Program-made: the position numbers and the translations under genes | Assembly: GCF_901709675.1 (NCBI RefSeq) | Contig: NC_051095.1 | Span: 25,056,456 to 25,120,455 of the forward strand | DNA: 64,000 nt | Direction: 5' to 3' | DNA from: Syngnathus acus | Lineage: Eukaryota; Chordata; Actinopteri; Syngnathiformes; Syngnathidae | In this document: positions 30,801-42,959 of the stretch, piece after piece | How positions within the stretch are numbered: the stretch's first letter is position 1 | How the letters are laid out: each line of letters begins with the position of its first letter | Notes under the pieces: model-generated | What the model saw: only the letters and a program-made list of their open reading frames with translations | Told to the model about the DNA's origin: nothing | Database searches by the model: none

Positions 30801-32308
30801 AGAAACGCTCGACAGTGAACTGGAATCAGTGGCGGTTCTTCACTGATCGAGACTACTTCCGCCCCCCGCCCCCCAAAAGAAAAACCGCATTTTATTTCAC
30901 ACAGACGTTTTTTTCTTAGAACAGTATATGCACCAAAATATTTTAAAAGAGCTCCTGTAAATGCAATTATAATTGAACTTGATATACCACAATATAACTC
31001 TTGTACAAAACATCCCTCCTTGAATTATGAATTTAAATAAACATGCGTTTACAAGGTAAATATCATTCACGTAAATACCATAATAATGTAAGGAATAATT
31101 AAAATAATAATGTAATAAATGTCATAATCGACATTAATCAGTCTTTCAAGGAAGGAGGACCGATTAGCTCCTTGGTGACTGCCCCGAATTCTATGCTTAG
31201 CCCACTTCCAGTTGTGACACAAAAAACAGTTGTCACGAAATATAGTTGTGCGAGCAAATGACAAATGTATGTCTGTGGAACTCGTTTCAGGTATGAACAT
31301 TAGCTAATTACGGGCCAACATTAACCAAAGGGAAATAAGTAGGCCTAATAACCAACTTGTAACAGTTTTGTTGCAAAGCACAATCTTATGGTCTTCAAAT
31401 TATATCTCATGTTTGTCGAGTTAAAACCAAATTATATGTTGTAGCCTATAAGCAAAGCAAGCATAAGGGAGGGCAGAAAACTAACTTAAACAGAATGCTA
31501 ACAAACGTAAAAGGTAGGCTATATCACAAATTATTATTACCCTTTAATTTACAGTGTTGGGAACTCACTACTTGTTCAAATAAGTATCTGAGTTATTAAT
31601 TGAATTACTGAATAAAAGTAACTTGTGACCCGCGAAAGTGTTAGAATTAAAGAAAAACGTGCCCAAAACCGCGACTGACTGGCATTGCTGCCGCTTGGAT
31701 GACTAAGCAGCATTTGGAACGCCGGTGAGTCTATGGCAAAAATTTCAACCTACATTTAATGTCAGAAAAACAATATAGTACATGCGACAAGTTGGACAAC
31801 GAATTAGACATATTAATTTAACCTTACTCAGATCTGACCCTTATATTATATGAAGTAATATAAAGTAGTAGTTATATATTAGTTATATTAAAATATATGA
31901 AGTTATAGTTATATGAATCATTTTACATGTGAAGTGAAATTGTACTATTTACACCTGGTTTGTCCAAGTTACCACCATTATAACTAAGAGGCAACTCAGG
32001 GACCACTCACTGCTTTGGCGGAATATTATTTTTGTTTTGCACTGAAGGAATACAGAAGGAATCGCAGATACATTTGACATAATTTGGACGGGTAAACAAT
32101 TTACAAAATTAGCTGGAAAATAAATCAAGTCTCAATAATAAAAAAGAAACTTTTTAAAAAAGTTATGATTATTTTCCATTTCCAATATGGTGGACCACCT
32201 GCAATACCACCACGAACCACTAAAGGACCGCGGACCAACGGTTGAAAATAGGCTGTCACTCGTGATGCCACGCCCCGCTTAGCCAGTACCTCGCCCCCCA
32301 CGTCAAAT
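30801..32308. other. Intergenic, AT-rich; possible hAT terminus at 30,828
   Basis: CAGTGGCGGTTCTTCACTGA near 30,828 resembles a hAT-type terminus, but no matching inverted end with target duplication was found. No coding exon recognised. Confidence 0.4.
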
Positions 32309-32690
32309 TCGGATCAAAAGTGTGAAACTCGAAAGAAAGATTTAAACCTAAAAAATAATAATCTGAAAAAACAAGAGTTGAACCTGAACAAAAGAGATGT
32401 GAATCTGAAAATATAAAACATGCAACTGGAAAAAAAGACCTCAAAACTTGAAAAATAAATGGAGGTGAAACCTGAAAATAAATAGTTTTAAATATTATAT
32501 GAATAGTAATTTACCAATGCGAAGCAAAACTATTTTCAACTCGAAAAATATTTTCATACAAGCATTTTTATTTTGAATAAATGTTTCTATTTTTCAAGTT
32601 TCAAGCTCAACACGTTTATTTTCCGTTTCAAGTTTTATCTTTTCAAGTATGAGTTTTGTTTTTCCAAGTACAGAACTTTTGACCCCAATC
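32309..32690. repeat. Large imperfect palindrome built from degenerate AACCTGAAAATAAA units
   Basis: The left half (to about 32,490) repeats a purine-rich phrase of the type AACYTGAAAAAWAAA every 15-25 bases. The right half (from about 32,525) repeats its complement (TTTATTTTCAAGTT). The outermost ends are also inverted: GGATCAAAAGT on the left and ACTTTTGACC on the right. It resembles a MITE with subterminal repeat arrays. No target duplication could be fixed. Confidence 0.65.
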
Positions 32691-33073
32691 CATCTCCATA
32701 CTGCTTGCGTGCCACCAAATGGAGACTGATTGTCAACTAAAGTGAATGGTCGGCAAAGTGCACTTGGGTTATAATCCTCCAGGGGGCTCTACAGATACAA
32801 ATTGTTGCTCAATTGTCTCATACAGCATTTGAGTATGACGGTCTGAGAAATTTGGCCCGATGGTGGAACAACACTTCGGAATTCAGTCATGCTCTTCCCT
32901 GGTGCGCGGTTTATTTTGTATTTGTGAAAGATTGGACGAAATAGTAGCAACTATAAAGAATTTCCACTCAAAAGAAATGACATTATTGGGAAAATTAGTA
33001 CATACTACGTACTTTCAAACAAGCATGAAATGGAAAGTTTCGATGAGATTCATCATGTTGTTGTAATACTATA

Positions 33074-33490
33074 AACAGATTCTTTTGTTCAGACAATAAA
33101 CATTTTAGAATGTTACCTGCTGACACTTTCGACTGCTACTTGCTTGGAGAAGGGAATCCCAGATGTGTAACAGGATGTACGCCCCCTCGTCTCTGTTGAT
33201 GGTCCCACTTGCTCGTTGGAGGCCATAGAAATAAGGAAACGAGTAAGCGGGACCATCAACAGAGACAAGGGGACGTATATCCGGTCACACACCTGGGATT
33301 CCCTTCTCCAAAGACCACCAAAGGCAGAGGGGCCAGCTCGGCGGACTTTGACAGGTCTGCCGAGCCGGCCAATGGATAATTGACACGTCTGCAGCACGTC
33401 AGATGACGGCTCTGAAGAAGATTGGAGTAGCAGTCGAATCTGTCAGCAGGTAACATCTAAAATTTTTATTGTCTGAACAAAAGAATTTAT
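33074..33490. mobile_element. Inverted-repeat structure, possible Penelope-like element ends
   Basis: Two inverted arms, TTGTTCAGACAATAAACATT ... GACTGCTACT on the left and AGTAGCAGTCGAA ... ATTGTCTGAACAAAAG on the right, enclose a second inverted pair (GTTGATGGTCCC / GGGACCATCAAC; GAGAAGGGAATCCCAG / CTGGGATTCCCTTCTC). The right arm is preceded by CTGAAGAAGATTGGAGTAGC, a phrase I associate with Penelope-like terminal repeats. The identification is tentative. Confidence 0.45.
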
Positions 33491-35296
33491 TTATATGAAA
33501 TGGAAAGGCACAAGCCTTTGCCTGTATAACAGCTTCAGTACTTGCTTGCACTAGCAGTACTCCACTTGCTTATATGGTGAAGGGTCCCCACGCAGGAAAA
33601 ATCCCACTCAGTCAAATGAAGTGACAATAAATGGTGTTAATAACATACACACCAAGCCCCCCCCCCAAAAAAAAAGCCCAAAAACTTTGCCTTGCCTGAA
33701 TACAGTCCAATCCTGGTCACTGCTGCTATGAAATGTTTTGGTTTATGACAATACTATTTTGCTGGTTGGTCCCAGAAACTCCACACTCTGCGATGCTAAC
33801 CTCCATTTTGGTGATTTTTGTCTATTACTGTAAGTTAAAAAAAACAAAACACTGTTGAACCATTTTACATTTATTAAAGAAAACTTTACATAATAATTTG
33901 GCAATTTGTTTATTCTACTATAATGATTGCTTTCCTTGGTATATTAGAATTTCAATTGTGTGGATTTGTCTATGTGAATAGATTAGTTAGGCTCTTTTTG
34001 TTTTGATACTTGAACAAATAAACAACCTCTGCTGATCTGCGGGTCTTGGCATTCTTTGATTTCATCTGGCCCGGTAAAAGGTCACATACTACCCCCACTG
34101 AGGCACCCAAGAAAAGCAATCTTGGGCAGCATTCCATTCTCTGAAAAATCTGGTTATAAAATTTATTGGATTTATCTCATGGTTGGAAATGGATTATGGG
34201 TTTAACATAACACAAATGTGTCAATAAATATATATAATGGTAATATCCATCATTTTAATGGAGGTTAATTAGTGGAATGTGCAATTGTGTATTTTAGCTA
34301 GTTAATGCTTTCAAAACCTCAGCATTTCAATTTCCTTCTCATTGTCTTATTTGGGGTGGAATGGTGGGTGCGTGGTTAGTCACCTCAGTCAAAATGCACG
34401 CCGCCTCTTCTTAGATTCGGCTTCACTATCGAGCCGATTGAGGTTAAGCAATATAGAAAATAGATGGGTTTAATATTTAGGGAAATGTAGGAAAATAATC
34501 CTGGTATTTATTCACCCTCATATTTTTTTCAATAAGATAATCACATGATGGACTTTCTTAAAATACTCTTTTAATAGTCACATAATGCTCAAACAAAAAA
34601 TGAAAAAAAGTTCCAGTCTATGCACCACAAAATGTTTTAGGTTGACGGGAGCAGAGTGGAAATTGCAATGCAGCAATATTTAGTCTGCTGTATTTGGGTA
34701 ACTCACATTAGGAGAGTGTAACGCACCATGGCACACATCTCGGGAGGGTTTGCATGTTTCCACTCGAGCTTTAACCACAAACTGGAATCTCCTGCTCAAC
34801 TGATGTCGGTTGAAACCCACCCTCGCTATAAACACACCCTCAATTTGATCCAATCAGTGAGTTGCATTTGACCACAGGCCACTAATGCGAGTCACCTCTG
34901 TCTGATGCTGCATTCACAATCCATGGGAAAAAATGTGGTCAAATCCAAACTAATGCGATGGATCTAGACAAGTATGTTCATCATTTAAAGACATGCTTCT
35001 TTTGATGCCAAACGCATTAACATTTTCACACTTTTGAAGAACACGCAAACCATTTTGCACAAGGTTGCCTTGGAAACACTTCAGCAATAACAGTAGTTTT
35101 TTTTAACAGTAGAACCTTGAATATCCTCAAAGTGGTAAACCTGGCATTTCAGTAATGATATCCTGGAAAAATTACTGGGTCAATTTAAGGTCAATCAAAA
35201 ATTTCAAAGAGAGGTTGAAGATTAGTGCATGACATCACAATAAAATTAATGACTTCTGCTTTTCGCACATGTAATATTATTTATTCTTTTATTTTG
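33491..35296. other. Intergenic, no gene seen
   Basis: AT-rich DNA without recognised exons. A very degenerate piece near 34,355-34,470 (GTGGTTAGTCACCTCAGTC ... ATAGAAAATAGATGGG) may be an old family-2 SINE. Confidence 0.5.
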
Positions 35297-36072
35297 TGCC
35301 AGGGATAGTCTTGTATAAATCTTTCGGCTTTTCCCCTCAGGGGTCGCCACAGCGAACCATCTGCTTCCATCTCACCTAATCCTGTGAATCCTTTTCTCTC
35401 ACCCCAACTAACTTCATGTCCTCTTTCACTCCATCCATAAATCTCCTCTTTGGTCTTCCTCTTGACCTCCTGCCTGGTGGTTCCATCCTCAGGTTCCTTC
35501 TACCAATATATTCACTATCCCTCCTCTGAACATGTCCGAACCAGCCCGGTCTTGCATCTCTGGCTTTATCTCCGAAACACCTAACATGCGCTGTCCCTCT
35601 GATTTACTCATTCCCGATCTTATCCAACCGTGTCACTCCCAAAGAGAACCTCAGCATCTTCATCTCCACGACCTCCTTCTCCGCCTTCTGCCTTTTCCCC
35701 AGTGCCACTGTCTCTAAACCATACAGCATTGCTGGTCTCACCACTGTCTTGTACACCTTTTCATTCATTTTTGCTGATACTCTTTTATCACACATCTCCC
35801 CTGACACTTTTCTCTACCAGTTTCACCCTGCTTGGATGCGCTTCTTCACCTCTTTTTCACACTCTCCGTTGCTCTGGACTGTTGACCCTAAGTCCTTAAA
35901 ATTCTCTACCTTCTGGATCTCTTCTCCCTGTAGCCACACCGTTCCACTTGGATCCCTCTCATTCACACACATGTATTCTGTCTTCTTTCGGCTAATCTTC
36001 ATTCCTCTCCTTTCTAGGGCATACCTCCACTTCTCTAGATTTCCCTCCACCTGCTCCCTACTCTCACTAGTC

Positions 36073-36824
36073 CAGGGCTGTGGACTCGGACTCGGGGACT
36101 CGGACTCGCCGGACTCGGCCATTTTTTGCCGGACTTGGACTCGGTGCTGATTTTGACTGAGTCCACCGAGTCCGACAATAAAAAAAATACGTTCAATTTT
36201 ATTTTCATCATGCTGCTGAGAATGCGCGTAGGAATACTGTCCACAGCCCTGCTTGCTTGTTATGAAGACAAATTTAGTTGTTGCGTGCGCGCCCGCGCCT
36301 GCCTGCCTGCGTGCGTGCACGTACAAGACCCACAATGCCCCGCGCGCAGCCAAGATGGAAGAACCCGGGAGCAGCGAGAGAACAATGTTTTGCCTCTAGA
36401 TTTGGGGGGGAAACGGAGCGTAAGTTACGATCAATGCGGCCACGTTGAGTTGCACTTAGGCTAATGTTTACATTATGTACCAATGTCAAGGACGATTATG
36501 TCACCCAGCTTATATCATTGATGTGTTTCGATAGTTGTGGGGTCGTCACTAATTATTTGTGTTTAGATAAATGTCTGAGCTATAATGGTGTAATTAATGA
36601 TCAAAACTTGAAAGTATCTGTTTATTGTATTCGTTTATATGTTTAATAAAGACAAAGCCATCACAAAACTGTTGTAATTATTTAGATTTTGATTTAAATT
36701 AGCCTTGAATAAAGACTACGCAGTCACATGAATTAACAGAAAAAATGGACAGCCGGACTCGGACTCGTGGTCAAGAGGCCGGACTCGGACTCGGTGCAAA
36801 AATCCGACCGAGTCCACAGCCCTG
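36073..36824. mobile_element. hAT-like MITE with GGACTCGG-rich ends
   Basis: Left end CAGGGCTGTGGACTCGGACT is inverted at the right end (CCGAGTCCACAGCCCTG). GGACTCGG is reiterated on both sides. The flanks are only partly similar (CTCACTAG / CTCTACAG), consistent with a decayed 8-base duplication. It lies inside the RTE-like LINE, whose coding continues on both sides. Confidence 0.8.
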
Positions 36825-37353
36825 CTCTACAGTTCACAATGTCAACTGCACACATCATGGTCCATGGAGATTCCTGTCTGACCTCATTTGTCAGCCTGTC
36901 CATCACCATAGCAAACAAGAAGGGGCTCAGAGCTCAGCCTTGATGCAGTCCCACCTCCACCTCTGTCTTTCCTACAGCACATCTCACTCCTGTCCTTGAT
37001 GCAGTCCCACCTCCGCCTCTGTCATTCCTACAGCACATCTCACTCCTGTCCTGCAGCTTTCATACATATCCTGTATCACTCTCACATACTTCTCTGCCAC
37101 TCCAGACTTCTTCATACAATACCACAGTTCCTCTCTGGGCACCCTGTCATATACCTTCTCCAGATCTACAAAGACACAATGCAGCTCCTTCTGACCCTCT
37201 CTGTATACTGCATCTGGAGTACTATTTCTGGGCATGAAACCATACTGCTGCTCACAGATACTCACTTCTGCTCTTAGTCTAGCTTCCACCACTCTTTCCC
37301 ATAACTTCATTGTATGGTTCATTAACTTTATTCCTCTGTAGTTGCCACAACTC

Positions 37354-37912
37354 TGTCATGCTGTCGTGTTTTGTGGGTTGTTTTTGTCTTGTCCTGTCCT
37401 TCGTATTGTCACTTCCTGTTTTCTTTTTGTAACTCTCCTCTCGTTTCAGTTCCTCTGCGCGTCAGGCCACTTGACTTCCCTGATCCCAACCGTGTGCACC
37501 AGTGTCGTTGACCCTAATTGTCTGCACCTGTGTCCTCCTCCTTCTGTGTGTGTATATAGCCTGCGTCTTCCCCTCGTCTTGTGCCAGTGCGTCTTGCCTC
37601 GTCATGCACACTAGCGATCACTTTTGTCACAGTCATCCCCAGAGAGTTATAAATAGAAGATACCCGTTGCCCAGCGTGAGCTCGGTGTTTTTTGTTTAGT
37701 TAGGTTTTTGCCATTGTTTTCCCTCATTGTTGAGGCGCCTTTTGTTTGCTGTTCCCAGCCTTTTTTCCTCGTTTTTGAGGCGCTTTGGTTTTTGCCTTTT
37801 TGTCCCTCATCGTGAGGCGCTTTTTGTTTTTGTGCGGTCTTCCGCTTAAGAGAATAAAACACCTCTTGTTGGAACTCTGCATTCGAGTCCTCTCCCTGCT
37901 CCAAGCCTGACA
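37354..37912 (+). mobile_element. Solo LTR with 5-base target duplication
   Basis: 559 bases starting TGTCATGCTG and ending CAAGCCTGACA, flanked on both sides by AACTC (37,349-37,353 and 37,913-37,917). The flanking LINE reads straight through (CACAACTCTGCGCATCCCC) when the LTR and one AACTC are removed. It holds a TATA-like TTATAAATAG (about 37,650) and a polyadenylation signal (AATAAA near 37,854). A 5-base duplication and TG...CA ends suit a Gypsy-type LTR. No internal region remains. Confidence 0.92.
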
Positions 37913-38811
37913 AACTCTGCGCATCCCCCTTGTTCTTATAGATCGGTATCAATACACTTGTCTTCCATTCCACCCGCAATCCTCTCATTCTATAAGATGT
38001 CATTGAACAGTCTGGTCAAAAACTCTACAGACACTTCTCCAAGACACTTCCAAATCTCCACAGGTATATCATCCAATCCAACTGCCTTTCCACTCTTCAT
38101 CCTCATCAGTGCCCTCCTCACTTCATCCCTACTGATCTTCGCAACTTTCTGGTTACAGTGGCCACCTCTTCTACGCTTCGTTCTCTCTCGTTTTCCTCAT
38201 TCATCAACTCTTCAAAGTACTCTTTCCATCTTCCTATCACACTTCTAGTATCTGTCAAAACATTTCCATGTCTTTCTGTCATCACCCTAACCTGCTGCAC
38301 GTCCTTCCCATCTCTGTCTCTCTGTCTTGCCAGCTTGTATAAATCCTTCTCTCCCTCCTTAGTGTCCAACCTGGCATACAGGTCTTCGTATGCTCTTTGT
38401 TTGGCCTTTGCCACTTCTGCTTTCGCCTTACGCTGTATTTCCCTGTATCCCTGTATACTCTCTTCAGTCTTCTCAGTGTCTTCTTCTTCTTAGCTAACCT
38501 CTTGCCACATATGCAGTCCTGCACGTCCTCGTTCCACCACCAAGTCTCCTTATCGACTTTCCACACCAAGTACCCTCCTGCCTGTCTCCCTGATCACATT
38601 AGCTGTAGTTGTCCAGTCATCTGGAAGCGCCTAATGCCCACCCAGAGCCTGTCTCAACTCCTTTCTGAAAGTCACACACTCTACCTTTTTTAGTTTCCAT
38701 CACTTTGTTCATTAAGAAGAAAAATGTGAGACAAAATTCGTCTTACTATCTAAAGTATGATTCATTTAATTAGTGTGAAGGCAAAGGCCTTCACATTTAT
38801 GTTACACCAAG

Positions 38812-39199
38812 GGTGTCAAACTCATTTTTTTCGCGGGCCGCATTGTGGTCATAGCTTCCACCTGAAGCCTTCAAACCTGCTTCGGCACATGGAGACCAAG
38901 CATCCTGCATTTAAAGACAAACCTTAACCACTTCGGGTGTCATTGTCTCTGATTACGCCTAGATGGGAACGGCTCATTTCTGAGAAAAGAGCTCGGTGCT
39001 CCCACTAATTCAACGTTTTATTTTTATGTGGTTTATATTTGTTTTTATGCCAGTAGTATCATTTTATTTCATCCTATTTATATATATAAATATTTAAATA
39101 ATAAATATATAAATATGTTTATTTATATAAAGGCCGGTCCGCGAAAATATTTCTGACACGTAACCGGTCCGTGGTGCAAAAAAGGTTGGGGACCACTGC
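38812..39199. mobile_element. Internally deleted hAT element, possibly chimeric
   Basis: Left end CAAGGGTGTCAAACTC and a right end GGTTGGGGACCACTG belong to hAT-type elements. Between them a plus-strand piece codes LKPSNLLRHMETKHPAFKDK (38,865-38,924), a zinc finger of the BED type, and soon after the C-terminal RWERLISEKRARCSH and stop. The catalytic middle is missing. The two termini differ, which suggests a fusion of two elements. Confidence 0.7.
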
Positions 39200-40737
39200 T
39201 CTACACCATTCACTTTATATGTGTGAAGGTAAAGACCTTCACACATATGTTATTCCACACCAAAACTTTCTTCTTCTTCTTCTTCTATTTTATTCTCCTC
39301 ACTTTTTTGTCCTTCTACTACTTCCACATAATTCATCCGATTCACTCCATTCCACTTTTGACGTATTCCAAATATTCACGTGATGAGCGCTTGCATTTTT
39401 CTCATTCGAAAAACTTTCCGTTTTCACAAAATTTAAAATTACAAAATTATTGTAATTGTAATGTTCTTTGCCGCCCCACAAGTCTAAACATGGCATTGTA
39501 ATTAATTCTGCAATTGTGAAATATGAATTAAGAACTAAAATCCACCTATTTTTATCCATCTCAGGGGACGGCCATTTTGCCAACTGTTGTCGAGTGAAAA
39601 TGACATCACAGCCGGTGTTCAGCCAGCCTTGAAATAGACCGGCCGGAATCTCCCAAAACTACAGATGGCCAGCCCACCCCCGGCTGCATTCCTACTACGT
39701 CATGTAATCAAAACACAGTCACTACCAATAAAAATGGCCGGAGACACGTGCCAACAAACAGCACCTTTTTACAATGCTTAAAAAGGTTCTATATATTTTT
39801 TCACAGCCAACACTTTCATTTTCCACTTCCCTCAAACTAACATTGTCTTGAAAAGGAAAGTAATTGGACATATTTTTTGTTTTTTATTTTTATTTAGTTG
39901 TTCAACAAAGGTTAATTTCTCTATACACTTAAGAATAATAAAATAGAACTGTAAAACCAATCACTGTATGATTGAAGGTTTTATGGTGGCAACAGTACAA
40001 GTCCTCAAACAAACACTTTGATGAAACAACGTGGAAGTCAACTAGTTTCAACAACCAGAATTCGGTTGGATTTTGAAATTTCCACTGTATTATCTTGTTG
40101 TCCCACTGTTGAGTCTTTGTTAACTGCATATCTAGAGCAGATATGTTTTGAAGTTCTAGCAACTAACAGTTCTATATTGACACAGTAAATGCAGCCTTCT
40201 TTGTTAGGTTTATGTTAACACATGCACACGCACGCATGCACACACTCTGTTGAAGTTTGCATCAGTGTTCAATTTGGAACAAGAATAATAATAATAATGA
40301 CTCAAAGATGTTTAACAAGTCATATGGATAATAAAAATATAGTATGTTTGGGGTGGACGAGCATATGAGCTGGTAATGACAAGCTGGTCAATATTACAGT
40401 AAGTATAAACCTAAAGATAAAAGGCAGCATATTTGGAGAAGAGACCGCTGCACTTGAGTGTGCACTTCTCTAAGTGCTGGAACCACATCTAATGAATGGC
40501 GCAGAAAGATTTAAGCTCACTGGATGCGTGGTGGATGTCATTGTATTCCCTTCATACATGTGAAAACAGTGTGCAGTGAACCCTCTGAATCATTGCAGGA
40601 AATTTTAATGATTGTATTGTTATTATTATTATTACTACCATATTTACTATATATTTTTAAAATGATCCCATTTGCTGTGGCACAAGTGTCCACTTCACCT
40701 ATCTGTGATCGCCATATACCCAATATTGTATAACTTA
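39200..40737. other. Intergenic, no gene seen
   Basis: A TTC microsatellite (39,268-39,284) and hairpin-like phrases GTGAAGGTAAAGACCTTCAC (39,224) and, across the hAT element, GTGAAGGCAAAGGCCTTCAC (38,777). No exon recognised. Confidence 0.5.
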
Positions 40738-41068
40738 TGGGGCGGCACAGTGGCGCACGTCTGCCTCACAGTTAGGAGAGTGTGGGTTCGATTCCACCTC
40801 CGGCCCTCCCTGTGTGGAGTTTGCATGTTCTCCCTGTGCACACGTGGGTTTTCTCCGGTTTCCTCCCACATACCAAAAACATGCATGGTAGGCTGATTGA
40901 GGACTCCAAATTCCCCCTAGGTGTGAGTGCAAGTGCGGATGATTGTTTGTTTCTGTGTGCCCTGCGATTGGCTGGCAAGCGGTTCAGGGTGTCCCTGACT
41001 ACAGCCCGATGCACGCCCATAACCCCTGTCATACCGCTTGTACCCACAAGCGGTATAAAAACTGAAAC
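40738..41068 (+). mobile_element. tRNA-derived SINE, family 2
   Basis: Starts GGGGCGGCACAGTGGCGCAC, box B GGTTCGATTCC, body with TGTGTGGAGTTTGCATGTTC and ATTGGCTGGCAAGCGGTTC. The 3' part is degenerate (CAAGCGGTATAAAAAC) without an ATGG array. Confidence 0.88.
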
Positions 41069-42039
41069 GTAAAATGCGTAACAGAAATTCTTGCAAAATT
41101 TCATCATTATTTAGTATACATGATAATGAAATATTTTGGTAAAGATTTTAGTAAAGCTCATGAAGGTTATTATACATTAATTGCTTTCCACTAGTGAGGA
41201 ACTGTTTGGCCAAATCACTCACCTGCCCAGTGAATAGAGAGGTTTTACTGTCCTTGCTCTGCAAGCCAGTTTTGTGAAGTGTGAGAGCACAAGTGATGGA
41301 CATCACAGTTCTTTTGAGTGAACTGAATCTTTAGAATCAGTTCGTTAATAAGAATTGTTCAAAAGATTCGTTCACCAAATCGTCCCCCCCCGTAACCCGA
41401 ACCCTAACCCCCCCCCTTCATACACCAATGGGAGGCTGCTGCCATGCAAGGTGCTACCAGGTCCACTCTGAGAGCTAATTGGGGTTCAGTGTCTTGCTCA
41501 AGGACACTTTGCCATGGTCATCAGGGTTGAGGATCGATCCCACAACCTTCAGTCAGGAATGACATCATAAAATATATAAATTATATAAATTATGCCATAT
41601 AAAGCTTATACTTACATTGCTGATTTTTACGTTTTCTTGCGCAATAATAAAAACAAGAAATAAAACACTCAACCACCAGACAAGAATTAAAATAAGTTTG
41701 ATTTCAAACATTCAAGCATTATAATATGAAAATGAAAAAGACAGAGAGGATATTATCTGATGATTTTTAGGTGTACTTATACATACGTGTGTTATTTCAT
41801 ATGTTTTATAATAACTCTTCCCAAAGAGCAACATAATCTCCCCGCTGCTGCAGATCGGCGCATTCTTCATGTAATAAAGTTGGGGAGAACAAAAAAATCC
41901 CTTCATGTACTGACAAGAGACTGTCAGTCAGTCACTCTCTCTTATATGTTCATGCGCTTGCAAGCTGCCCCAAGTTCTTGGATGGACGCCACATTAGCCG
42001 TAAGCTTGGAGAACGCAAGCACAAAAGCAGTTGTGTTTC
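41069..42039. other. Intergenic, short C-runs and telomere-like piece
   Basis: A C-rich stretch at 41,387-41,416 contains CCGAACCCTAACCCCCCCC, two telomere-like hexamers only. No exon recognised. Confidence 0.5.
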
Positions 42040-42950
42040 GGTGAGTGGTTCCTTCCTTCCTTGCCGAATTATGTATCTACGTTTACTGACTGTGATCTGG
42101 CCTACACAGATCTTGTTCACTCACTGAATTGTTCACGCCTGGAGACGCAACACGTTCACTTATTGATCTGTTGATGCACAGAAAGGCAGTTCACTCACTG
42201 ACTCTTTCGCGAACATGCATGCACTCTTTCGTGGCCTAGTGGTAGAGTGTCCGCCCTGAGACTGGAAGGTTGTGGGTTTAAACCCCGGCCGGGTCATACC
42301 AAAGACTATAAAAATGGGACTCGTTGCCTCCCTGCTTGGCACTCAGCATTAAGGGTTGGAATTGGGGGGTTAGATCACCAAATGATTCCCGAGCGCGGCA
42401 CCGCTGCTACTAACTGCTCCCCTCTCCCCCAGGGGACGGATCAAAATCACATGGGGATGGGTTAAATGCAGAGGACAAATTTCACCACACCCAGATGTGT
42501 GTGTGACGATGATCATTGGGACTTTAACTTTTTTAACTTTAACAAGAAAGTCAGCACGTTTAGTTGTTCACTCACTGATCGGTTCACTTAGTGATCTGTT
42601 GATGCACGGAAAGGCAGTTCACTCACTGACTCTTTCGCGAACAGGAAAGTCAGCACGTTCAGTCGTTCAATCATTGATTGGTTCATGTGATGAACGGGAA
42701 AGGCAGTTCACTCACTCACTCACTCACGAACGAACGAACGAACGAACGAACGAACGAACGAACGAACGGGAAAGTAAGCATGTTCAGTCGTTCACTCACT
42801 AATCCGTTCAGTTGTTGAACGGTAAAGGCAGTTCACTCACTGATCCATTCGGTTGATGAACGGGAAATGCAGTTCACTGACTCTTTCGTGAACGGGAAGT
42901 TACGTCACTTCTTCTTCATTTTGTTTTACGGCAGAGAGGCACCAGCTTAA
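42040..42950. repeat. Degenerate GTTCACTCACTGA minisatellite, interrupted by a SINE
   Basis: Phrases CAGTTCACTCACTGACTCTT, TCGCGAACAGGAAAGTCAGC and GATC.GTTGATGCACGGAAAGGC recur irregularly, with a pure (CGAA)n run at about 42,727-42,768. The SINE at 42,231-42,543 sits inside the array. Confidence 0.75.
42231..42543 (+). mobile_element. tRNA-derived SINE, family 1
   Basis: Same family as 4704-5006: GTGGCCTAGTGGTAGAG box A, GGTTTAAACCCC in the box B position (one base off the consensus), conserved body, and a TTTTTTAACTTTAAC end. Inserted in the minisatellite. Confidence 0.9.
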
Positions 42951-42959
42951 AGGCGCATT

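Larger units (their letters stand above)
35309..38693 (-). mobile_element. RTE-like LINE, decayed, with two nested insertions
   Basis: Reading the minus strand from 38,693: WWWNEDVQDCI, KAKQRAYEDLYARLDT with GEKDLYKLARQRDRDGKD, IPIYKNKGDAQ, MKLWERVVEARLR, EQQYGFMPRNST, FVDLEKVYDRVPREELWYCM, MDRLTNEVRQESPWTMM, KVENFKDLGSTVQSNGECE, VYKTVVRPAMLYGLETVAL, LRFSLGVTRLD, ending near CGACCCCTGAGGGGAAAAGC at about 35,330. A hAT MITE (36,073-36,824) and a solo LTR (37,354-37,912) are inserted. Numerous frame breaks make it inactive. Confidence 0.85.

Noticed and set aside
33113-33456. CRISPR-like repeat-spacer arrangement in the inverted repeats near 33 kb
   Set aside because: Only one inverted pair of arms, no regularly spaced direct repeats, and a vertebrate context.
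35532-38493. Serine/leucine-rich plus-strand frames across 35.5-38.5 kb
   Set aside because: Antisense shadows of the RTE-like LINE on the minus strand and of the solo LTR.
41395-41416. Telomere-like CCCTAA sequence
   Set aside because: Only about two degenerate hexamers in a C-rich run; no interstitial telomere array.
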